Shown here: positions 25,201 to 37,200 of the stretch, piece after piece
Layout: each line of letters starts with the position of its first letter
Numbering within the stretch: the stretch's first letter is position 1
Source of the DNA: Morinoia aosen
Lineage: Eukaryota; Arthropoda; Malacostraca; Amphipoda; Talitridae
Length of the DNA stretch: 64,000 nt
Direction: 5' to 3'
NCBI GenBank assembly: GCA_030386875.1
Contig: CM059570.1
Location: forward strand, 34,339,422 to 34,403,421
The notes under the pieces: model-generated
Databases searched by the model: none
What the model saw: the letters and a program-made list of their open reading frames with translations, nothing else
What the model was told of the DNA's origin: nothing
Position numbers and translations under genes: made by a program

Positions 25201-28200
25201 CAAGCAAGGTCAAACAGAAAAAATTATACTATTTTCAAGCAGACTAGCATATTAGATAAAGTAGTTGTGTGCCGATTGATCAGCAGCGATAACAATCAAC
25301 ACTACACACTGAGAGAAATTTTTACACACCTGTGTGTGTCAAACGATTATTCAGAAATATTTTGTTGCACATTGAAGTATTTCCTTTGATCACACGTCAA
25401 AGCGGATGAGAGAGTTAAATCACATATTCACATTACAAATGCCTCAAAAATGTTTGTAGAAAACCGATCTGTGTTCAGATTTTGTGAATGGAGTACAATT
25501 CTCCATAAAAAACTCAATACCATCGCTTATTTTTCTTCAAATTTTTAGACGTTGTCTGTATATTAGTGTAATCGGTGGTCAATCTAAGAAAGTGATATTT
25601 ATGAAAATGAGTGACTTACGTCAAGTGTGTTATTGTCGGTTTACTTTAAGTGCGTCGTATAAGCCCATGCCACGTAAAAGTGTGTCGTAAGACATTGACT
25701 GATAATGTATATTGTTGACACACTTGTGTGTGCTGGTTTTGTGAGAATTTGACACACCTAAGTGGGTTCATTTTGTTACAGAATTTTTCTGTTTATTGGC
25801 TGATTTTGGCCCACGGTAAAAATTGCTTATTTCTTGTTGCAGTGCGAAATGATGCCAGAGTAAACTCATCGCTATACTAGCCAAATTCCTAATTTCTTTC
25901 TTTTGTCAGGAAAAAGATAAAATATTAAACTAATAACACGTTTTCCGCGTTTCTGCGGTTAACAGATGGTTTGGCTAGGTTGAAAGTTACAGAACTGAGA
26001 AATTGATTTTGCTGCCAAGATACATTTATAGCCTTCCAAAGAAATATGAAAAATACAATTGCTCAGTAACATTCCACCTAATATAATGAGCGTTATTTTT
26101 TTAAAAAGGTCGCAAAACAGAAGAAACGTCATTCATTTATACCGGTACGCGAATGACCAATTTACCTAGTGATACACATATGTTCTAATTCGCGGTGAAC
26201 GTGTTAAAGTACCCTAAGTACAACAAAGGGTTCCCAAAGGAAGAAGGAGAAAAAACCTTTTAGTATGAAATTAAGGGAACCAACAATCTACGCACAAGGT
26301 ACGTCTCACACCCTACGCTTATAAACAACAAGAATGAAAGAAGAATATGAAACAAGATAGAAATTGAAAAAGAAAGATTAGGCTAGATGTTAGTTTAAAC
26401 CTCACTAACAGCAGCAAAGGCATTCCAAAGAGAGGAAAGAAGAAGGCACCATTTAGTTCGAAGAGAATGCGGAATTTAGGCCCAAGGACAGAAACAGTAA
26501 GTCGAGAAAAATTTAACAAACAAGTTGAAAAAGAAAGTAGTAAGTGCTGAAAAACAAGACAGCAGAGAACCAAAAAAAGATGGTTCATAACAAAATAAAA
26601 AACTTATGTTTTGATAAAAGGAAAGTCTACCTAACCTTTGGTTCAGGACCTCACATGTTTTGCTTAGGAGCGCTAATTCCTATAGATGCAATAGTCGCAT
26701 CAGCCTGAGGAGAAATAAAGGAATAGCAGCTAAAAAATGGCAGCAATGAACTGAAAAAATACTATATCAAAACTTCTATTCAACAAAAAAAAGGCCTACT
26801 AAATATTTAGCTTGACACCTCTCATCTTCCCTGTACAAGCGCAATAGTTGTATCCTCCTATAGGGATCGTCAGGAAAAATACAATTTCCGAATAATCTTA
26901 ACTCTCAACAGCTGCAAACATGCAAAGCAAACGTACCATGATAGTGTGCAACCTATGAACTTGCTGTAGGTTGGCTTCACATCTGGCATCATCATTATTA
27001 GTATGTAATACTACTTCTGTTCAAAATAATTGTACCAAAGTAATTTCAAGATTTTCTATAAATAGTGCTAATTTCTTAAATTGCTTTCCACCCATTTTCG
27101 TGATAGTTTTCCAAAATTAATTATTTATTAATGAGCTCAAAGCGTGGTCTAGTAATATCAAGACTGCAACACTAAGGGGCTAAAATATATAGAGAGATGC
27201 CAATAGGTACAAAAGTTGTCCATGACCTCGACTGTGCATGCCCGCCAAGCTTCAACGTCTCGGATTACTTCAGTTCCACTTTCAGTGCTTGGATTAGAAC
27301 GTCCCTAGCGCGTGGTCGCTGCATTGACTGACAGAGAAAAACGAGCAGGGAATCTGCATTTAAGTTTCTCCAAAATCTTGTAATCACTCGCTCCTAAGCC
27401 AACAAAAATTGCAGAACGTCAAGAGAGGGATCTGTTTGAACTACACACGAGTTAATGCTCAGCTTGAATTTCTACGATGACGGAAAAAGTGGCAAAAGAT
27501 GCTATAGCACTGGGAGGTCCACAACCAAACAAACCTGAGAAAGAACATCATGAGTAAGCAGCGCCCAACCACACAGTAAACAAGAAGCACAACTCTAACG
27601 TGTTGCTGCATTTCTGGGATGCAATCATCGCAAAAGGCTAGAATTGTTAGCGTCCAGTAGTGGCAGCTGCACAGTGACAATGCACTTGCTCATTCAGTGT
27701 ACCTCGCGCGGAAGTTTTGGCTAACCACAGCATTTCCCAAGTATTAGCCAATTCCATTTGTGCTGACTGATCAGCATAAACAAGAGTCGGCACTTTTACC
27801 GTAATCGGCAGCTTTGCCGAAATCGGCAGCTTTGCCGAAATCGGCAGCTTTGCCGAAATCGGCAGCTTTGCCGAAATCGGCAGCTTTGCCGAAATCGGCA
27901 GCTTTGCCGAAATCGGCAGCTTTGCCGAAATCGGCAGCTTTGCCGAAATCGGCAGCTTTGCCGAAATCGGCAGCTTTGCCGAAATCGGCAGCTTTGCCGA
28001 AATCGGCAGCTTTGCCGAAATCGGCAGCTTTGCCGAAATCGGCAGCTTTGCCGAAATCGGCAGCTTTGCCGAAATCGGCAGCTTTGCCGAAATCGGCAGC
28101 TTTGCCGAAATCGGCAGCTTTGCCGAAATCGGCAGCTTTGCCGAAATCGGCAGCTTTGCCGAAATCGGCAGCTTTGCCGAAATCGGCAGCTTTGCCGAAA

Positions 28201-31200
28201 TCGGCAGCTTTGCCGAAATCGGCAGCTTTGCCGAAATCGGCAGCTTTGCCGAAATCGGCAGCTTTGCCGAAATCGGCAGCTTTGCCGAAATCGGCAGCTT
28301 TGCCGAAATCGGCAGCTTTGCCGAAATCGGCAGCTTTGCCGAAATCGGCAGCTTTGCCGAAATCGGCAGCTTTGCCGAAATCGGCAGCTTTGCCGAAATC
28401 GGCAGCTTTGCCGAAATCGGCAGCTTTGCCAAAATCGGCAGCTTTGCCAAAATCGGCAGCTTTGCCAAAATCGGCAGCTTTGCCAAAATCGGCAGCTTTG
28501 CCAAAATCGGCAGCTTTGCCAAAATCGGCAGCTTTGCCAAAATTGGCAGCTTTGCCAAAATTGGCAGCTTTGCCAAAATTGGCAGCTTTGCCAAAATTGG
28601 CAGCTTTGCCAAAATTGGCAGCTTTGCCAAAATTGGCAGCTTTGCCAAAATCGGCAGCTTTGCCAAAATCGGCAGCTTTGCCGAAATCGGCAGCTTTGCC
28701 GAAATCGGCAGCTTTGCCAAAATCGGCAGCTTTGCCAAAATCGGCAGCTTTGCCAAAATCGGCAGCTTTGCCAAAATCGGCAGTTTTCCGAAATCGGCAG
28801 TTTTCCGAAATCGGCAGTTTTCTGAAATCGGCAGTTTTCCGAAATCGGCAGTTTTCCGAAATCGGCAGTTCTCCGAAATCGGCAGTTTTCCGAAATCGGC
28901 AGTTTTCCGAAATCGGCAGTTTTCCGAAATCGGCAGTTTTCCGAAATCGGCATTTACGCCGAAATTGGCATTTTCGCCGAAATTTGCATTTTCGCCGAAA
29001 TTGGCATTTTCGCCGAAATTGGCATTTTCGCCGAAATTGGCATTTTCGCCGAAATTGGCAATTTCGCCGAAATTGGCAATTTCGCCTAAATTGGCATTTT
29101 CGCCTAAATTGGCATTTTTGCCTAAATTGGCATTTTCGCCGAAATTGGCATTTTCGCCGAAATTGGCATTTTTGCCGAAATTGGCATTTTCGTCATAATT
29201 GGCATTTTCGCCGAACGTGATATTTTCTCCGAAATTTGCATTTTCCCCGAAATTGGTATTTCGCCAAAATTGGTATTTCGCCAAAATTGGCATTTCACCG
29301 GAATTGGCATTTCACCGGAATTGGCATTTCACCGGAATTGGCATTTCACCGAAATTGGCATTTCACCGAAATTGGCATTTCACCGAAATTGGCATTTCAC
29401 CGAAATTGGCATTTCACCGAAATTGGCATTTCACCGAAATTGTCATTTCACCGAAATTGGCATTTTGCCGAAATTGGCATTTTGCCGAAATTGGCATTTC
29501 ACCGAAATTGGCATTTGACCGAAATTTGCATTTCACCGAAATTGGCATTTCACCGAAATTGGCATTTCACCGAAATTGGCATTTCACCGAAATTGGCATT
29601 TCACCGAAATTGGCATTTCACCGGAATTGGCATTTCACCGGAACTGGCATTTCACCGAAATTGGCATTTCACCGAAATTGGCATTTCACTGAAATTGGCA
29701 TTTCACCGAAATTTCCATTTCACCGAAATTGGCATTTCACCGAAATTGGCATTTCACCGAAATTGGCATTTCACCGAAATTGGCATTTCACCGAAATTTA
29801 CATTTCACCGAAATTGGCATTTCACCGAAATTGGCATTTTGCCGAAATTGGCATCTTTACCAGAATTGGCATTTTTGCCGGAATTGGCATTTCTGATGGA
29901 ATCGCACTTTTGCAGGAATAGGCACTTTAGCAGGGATCGGCACTTTTGCCGGTATCGGTAAAAATTGCTGAATTGCCACAGTAAAAATTGCCGAAACTAA
30001 GTTACAATTCAAGATGACGTGGAAATAAACCCATCACTGTACAAACAATCATTTCGAACTTTCTTTCCATTATCAAGAAAAGATTATATTGTTAGTTAAT
30101 TCAAGCTGCCCGAATGAGTTCACCTAATACATCTCATGACTTTTCCTCTTTTAAAAAATCAAACCCTACTTGAAGAGGAAAAGATTTCAGTACCTCGAGA
30201 ACATCCATCAAACATGGTGGAGCAGCTACGGACTATTTCAGAAAAAAAAGTTTCATGAATGTTGCTATCATTGGAAACGGCACTGGATTACGGGAGTGCC
30301 TTCCAATAGGGACTCGGTATTTAGATGATAATTAAATTTATACATACTGTATTTCCCATTATAAAGTTACAATCCTGACACTTGTTGATTTTGCCTTGTA
30401 TATGGATCGATTTTGTTTTCTGTACTGTTAACGCTAATTTTTTCTATTGGAACAGAACATTTATATGGAAACAATACGATAAATTCTTTAGTAACTACTT
30501 CAGAACTATAACACAATGGTATGAAATGATCAATTCCAAAAACAGAATGCTCGTTTCAGTAATTAGGTAAAACATGAAAACTGATCAAACATATCCTCCA
30601 ACGAATTGCGTAAATAAATGCATCATGTCGGTGTGATGTAACAGCATCATATGGTCCCATCATGAACTGCAGGCCAATACCAACAAAGGAAACACAGATC
30701 GCTAATCAAGTACAATACTTGCACACAAAAGACAGAAACATTCAAAATCTATCAAAGATTACGGCGGTAATTTAATAGGTCATGCGGTAAAATGCAATTA
30801 CAGGAAAAAGTACAAGATGGAAAATCCAGAATTCTACGGAACAAATAACGCTGTAGTGAGAGGGGTATATTATTTTTTAACATATTCATTGCGGTATGAC
30901 CCGCTGGTGGGTCGTGCTTAAGTTTGTGCAGCTGCAAAGCGACCCATTGATGGCTCATTATAAAAATTTTAACAATCTTTTTAAATTAATGGTATGTATT
31001 TTATCAAGTTAAAGTTTGCTGTTTACAACATTTTTAACAACATTTAACTTTAAATTTGAGTTGGATATTGAACTTCAATTTAACCCATCACAGTTAATGT
31101 ATTAAGCCATCTTCAGTCTTGAGGCATTGGGTTACAGGGCGTCGTGGTGACTCACGGCGTCACGCATTCGAGTGTAGGCATGTTTAGCCTGCATGGACAT

Positions 31201-34200
31201 TGTAACATGATGTCAGGGGGTTATCATGTTTCATTCTCAATCACATTAATTCAATTGCTGCAGTCAGTATTTTGATGATGCATTGTCTCAAGATGTCAGA
31301 AGCAAATCTGAAAATGTGCTGACAATTTGTCCTGCTGCTTAACACGTTTCCCGTGTCTATGATATATATGTACCAAGAGGTAAATTGTTCATGCACGTAC
31401 CAGTATAAATGAATTAAATTTCATTTTTTGTGGCCTTTTTGTACAATAACTATTATTGTAAGAGGTGAAATATTATCGTGCAATTCATTTTTGCGATTTC
31501 TTAGGAAAGATAAAAGTGTATTTGAGAAGTTAAGTCGATTTCCCTCTTCTGCTATTCACAACTTGACCAAACAAACCGCTAACACGCGCGGAAACGCGGT
31601 GAACGCGTTAAGATCTCCATCTTAAATATTAAATAATACTTCTTAGACACTTTCACTCAGGTCAGGAACTTAACGATCATACATAACACAGGATTTTATC
31701 ACGAGTCAACTTTTTGCAGGTACAGGTAACTCTCGATTTATCCACATCTCAATTAGTGCCTCTCTCGATTTATTTAGTTTTGTTTGCCTCCGTTAGTCCG
31801 CACCATCTCGATTTATCTACCCTTTGCGTTCGTCGCGTATTCTGCAACATTTCTTGTAAAAAAATCAGAAAGACATTTTGTAAACAAAGGCTGATCTTTC
31901 ATCTGTTACTCTGTTCAATGTGTGTCAGTTCGAGATATGGGCCAATATAACAACCCCTATGCGTTCAAGTAAAAAAGTTAATGTACTCATGAAAGTAAAA
32001 ACCAGAAATAGCAGAAAACAAATACCACAAACAAGGGCATCAAACAATTTATTTATTTAAATATTTTCATTTTATTTACTCCTTTACTGTAAGATGCTAG
32101 GATAATTATTCAAATGCAGCATAAAGTGCACATAGAGTAACACGTTCACTTTTTCGTTTGAACCAAATCTGGTACCTCGATTTATCTCCCTTCTCTATTT
32201 ATCCAGTCCCATCCCAGGCAACAAATCGAAAGTTACCCGTACTTCCCTCAAAACACAAACACAAAGTTGACTTAAATAAAGGCCTGACGTATGCTATAGA
32301 GTGACTCCATCTACGCTAGCTTGGGCTGGAGGTCAACGCCGATTTGTTGTTTGGCTCATGTGCACAAACTTCAGATAAGCTGATAAATAGTTCCTTCCCT
32401 CTTATATTGTTATGTTTCTTTGTAATATAAATTAAACACATACTTCCAGGCAAGAGAGGCCACACAATTCATCAAACCTTGTAAAATATCAAGTTCAGAC
32501 ATGAATCTTCAGAATTATAAAATAATAATTATAGAAACACAACAGTCAGACATTGGTGCATGAATAACATTTTCAAGAAGTACGAAAATCAATGATGAAC
32601 CATAACATTTTAATTTCAACAGATTTGATCATTTTCACTGTTACTTTTGCCAAATACAAATAAAGAAACGGAAATTTTCAAGTTTGAAATTTATTGGGCT
32701 AAGATAAATTTAAAAACCCACAACAGTGAAAAAAGTATAGAAAATTTGGACCATAGACGAAGAAAGTAGCGCTAGGGGCTACAGTGTGGTAGCCTTCTAA
32801 AAACCTTCCATACTTACACAACTAATCTCAGCTTCAATTTCAAATTTTGCAAAAGTTTTGTAGTCTGTGAGATACGCATTTTTATTGAAAACTGATTGGA
32901 AAATCATAAAATGCCAGTTTGTGATTGACTTGTTCATTACAAGCACTATCTTCTTTTCATCAAAACTTTTGTTTGAGTGAGTCAATTTGCATTATTTCAC
33001 ACTCTATTTCAGAATACGATAAATATTGTACAGCAACATTTGTGTGCACTTTCTAACAATTGTCACTGCTGAAAAATTTGCCATATTTTGTCATACTTTT
33101 CACCATCAAGTGCCCTAAATAGAGTATAATCAGCATCGGCTAAAAGAAAAAATTGCCATTAGTTTAGGAAAAAATTTTGTAATTAGCACATGAATACAAG
33201 TAAATTAGTCTCATCTTTCATTTCCTTCAATAAACAGAGCACAAAACAGGAACATACCCTTCGTTTTCAACTCGAAATGGCTTGAGGCGAATGTAGTTGG
33301 CAGGAAAGATGCCCAGCGCATTGCGGTTTTTGGTGCAGAAGCCCCTCAGCCACCCTGAAAAATCGCACAGAATTTCACTCAACACACAAATCATCAAGTA
33401 CAAGGCTACTCGTAAGGTTAGATTCTAAGTTAGTTAAAGTTTCCCTTACCACAACAGAGGTGTGCTAAAAGAAGATGGAGGAAAGCATAATATAGGATTA
33501 GTATGTAATTAAGGAAATGGGAATCTGTGCACAAGATGTGCCCTCCAAACCCTGCACATAGAAACAGCATAAACAAAAATAAATAAAAGTTGAAGGGAAA
33601 AGTATTAGGAGCTGAAAATAAGAACATAATAGGAAAACAAAATCGTACAAAAACAATTCATTCTGTATCAACAAAAGGAAGACCTACTCACCCATCAGAT
33701 TGAGGCTTCACATCTTCCCCAGGGAGGGATAATTCTCCAGATACAATACATGATTCCTGTTGAGGGACTACCAGGCAGCTAGACAGTACTATTCAAATTA
33801 TTGCCACAGAGTTAAAAATGTACCTGATGCTCATAGAATTTCTAGCAATTATGAACAATGCAAGTATCAAGAGCCAAATTAACACATGGTGTGTGTCAAA
33901 CTCGTGGCTAAGAAAAGATTTTACAACAGTTATAGAAGAATAATTGTTCACAAAGTGAATAAATTATCAAAAAGCCCCTAGACTCATAAAAATTATTCCA
34001 AATACAAATATCAATAATTATCCAAAAATAAAAAATATTTCACAGATATAGTTAACTAGACAGGTGGTAAATACTACGAAATGTGACAAATAATATCTGA
34101 ACTGTTTCATTTTGTTGATGTGTTTTATCCACTTTTTACTTACATGCAGAAAGAAGGAAAGAATCATTAACAATATGAAATAATCCTAAATAAAACAGTA

Positions 34201-37200
34201 GATAGGTAGAGACATGAGACACTGTGTAAACTATGTGGCTATACTATTATAATAGGTAGAGATTTCCTTGCTACAACAATAGCCATATCAAGAGAGAAAA
34301 GACCCTTTTGAGTAAGCTGCAGCAAATGAGAAATGTGTGCACAGCATGAATTCCTACACATATTCTGTACTAGAAAAGAGCAAGTTAGGAAGGAAGAGGA
34401 AAAGGAAAACATAAGAGCTGGCAAAGATGGCATGACAACTGAAAAAAGCAGAAGTTCCAAAGGACCTACCTTTGGCTGAGGTAACCTAACAGAATCTCTT
34501 CTAACGCACCAATCTCCATAGCATAAGCTAGATAAACCCATATGCCCATCCTATTGTCTCTTGAGAAGAATGTGATGGTGCAACACATATTTTTTCATGG
34601 ACATATGAGCAGCAGTAATTAATAACAAATGGCAATACTATTTTCCCCACCCAAATAATAAATAATTTCATTCCACACAAAAAATTTCAACTTGTTGATA
34701 CCATATTTGAAAAACAGTAAGTAAATCAACAAAAATGCATCAAAAACTCACTGAAATCTTTTATTCTTAATAGATGAGTTCTATTTTCAACTATATGTTC
34801 GGTTACTTATTTTCAATTAACCAAAATATAAATCTATCTGCTTCTATATAACATAAGTGGGCCATTCATGTTAAGGCAAACCTTAAGAAATTCTTCAAAA
34901 GACTGGGAAAACTAAGCATCAATTTGAGGCCTGTCCAGAAGCCTGACGAGAATCAGACAATGTTTGATTTTTGGGACTGGGCTTAAGCGCACTAAAGGGA
35001 AACCTGAACGTGAATGTTCAGCGGTCCGGTCAGTGCTCAGCGTTAGCTGCTTGATCAGCGCGTTTAGATGGCAGAAGATAGAATATTTTGGAGTGAGTTC
35101 TCCCAGTTATACAAAGAAAACCCATGCCTTTGGCAAATCAAACCCGCTGATTACTTCAATAAGTATAAGAAAAATGTTGAATATGAGAAATTAACAGAAA
35201 AGCTGAAAGAAAAGTATCCCAGTGCTACTTCTGATCTTGTGAAGAAAAAAATATTCATCAAAGTATTTCCTGGAAAGAAGTGAAGAAAACTGAAAATTCT
35301 ATGCGGTCAGGAGCTGGGGCAGATGAAGTGTACACACCATCTTGGGTTTATTACAATGACTTTTCTAATAGGACCAAGAAAGTTTAAAGAGCTCAACTTC
35401 GAATTTAGAAGAAGATAAGATAAGTTAAATGTAGTAATTTTACTATTTTTAATGTTTATTAGCAATCACATTTTCCTGAAAAGATAAGGCTCTGTATTGC
35501 AAAAAAATTGATTGAAAAGTTCTCTCGAATTGGAGGGCAAATATGCAGAGTGGCCTAACCCACTAAACACAGAATTTTAGAATACCCAAGTTAGAGGCTT
35601 GGTGTTCATCGCAGGGTCGGCAAACTGGCTTTTCCTAGCAAAGTTACTAACTAGGAACTAATTAGGCCTAGTTCAGGCCAAGTGCCTCTTCAAGGCAGAG
35701 TGGCCTAGTTCAGGCCACTCTGCCTTGAAGACATCTACGGTGAAATTTATGAGGTGAAATTATCTCAATCTATTCTGACAGTTTTGACATCAGATTGGCG
35801 GGTTAGGACACTCTGCATATTTGCCCTTCAATTGAGGCTGGCTTCTGATGAATGTCTTTATAGACCTCTATCTAAGCTTTCTTTTTCTTCTTTGATTTTG
35901 AACTTGAATGCACCCACAAGCCCTTACACCATTAACACTAGTTCATTATCACATATAGACGTGGCCATTTTGCTCACAAACACTTTGGTAGTTAGCCTGC
36001 ACAGATGAACACCCTGAGCATTAGTGGACTGCCCCATTCTGCACCTGAAGGAATTCCTTATGGTTTGCCTTACCGTGTATGGGCCGCTATAGATCCCCCA
36101 CTATCTCTCTCTCTCTCTTTTTCTTTAGCACCAAAACAAATTAACCTGTCATTAAAAAAATCCAACAAAATTTTCAAGGGCATAAAAATAGAATACATTC
36201 ACACTAAGCCCTTTATTTTGAAAAATTTGAATTTAAATTTTTTGCTGTATTACATTTCTACAGCTTCCTCAAAGCCAATGACAAAGATCTAGAACAGAAA
36301 CAAGGCACTAACCTTCACAGCGCTCAAGAATGTGGACCGTGTCTCCCACATCCAAACGAAGCGCCCCTTTCAGATCTCCGGGCCAGTCATGGAAGTTGTG
36401 AACCGCTGCACATAAAATTCTCATCAAACGTGTTCAATTGCATTGATTAAAAGCTAACAGATTTTTATTGTACAAAACCTTTCGAATGAATTTAAAAATA
36501 ATTTAAACATAACTTTAGCCATGCAAATTGTATATTTCTTACAAAAATTGGCTTTTTCATGGCTTATAAACTTTATGCATAAAAATATGATGTATTTGGT
36601 ATTAATTCAAATACCCTGCATGAAGCCCTAAATCAGCAAACAAAAAAAACCTGTTTGATTCTCATCTATTAATTATTTAATTATAACTAGGCAAAACACT
36701 TTTAATATTGTGATTTTGAAGAACACAATTAATTATAACAAATATCAAAGCAATTTCCAAAGAAAAAGGAGCATCAAGCTCAACCAGAAAATTTTGAAAA
36801 CACAGACATTGATTTCAAATTTTGAGGCAAAATATACAAAGCACACTTTCAACAATCTTATTTCATTCACATGCTTCCAAGGAAGAGAAAAAAATTCCAG
36901 GTTACGAAGTCTCAAAAGAATTTGTGACCATAATGTTGGGACGTAATTGGGCCAAAGATTTTAAATTATAGCCTCTGTTGCAAGGAACATCTCTACATGT
37001 GAACCAAGAAAATGGCTGTAACGTTGATTGTATGGGACCTAGATCTATGAAAATTGGCATACATGTGTATTTTTGGAAGTAAATAGGTGTTGTCTCTATA
37101 ACTTTTTTCCTGCTTTTGACATAATTTTGAAGATTATGGGAGAAAATGAGGGTAAATTAGAGGGGAAAATGGGGGGTAAGTGGGGGAAAAATAGGTACTT

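Noticed and set aside
27647-29293. Long ORFs (about 380-550 codons) in several frames of the 27.8-30.0-kb array
   Set aside because: They arise because 18-bp units keep every frame open; they change frame or meaning where the unit becomes 17 bp, and there is no exon signal.
36090-36130. CT microsatellite as regulatory element
   Set aside because: A short simple repeat of a common kind, with nothing nearby to give it a role.
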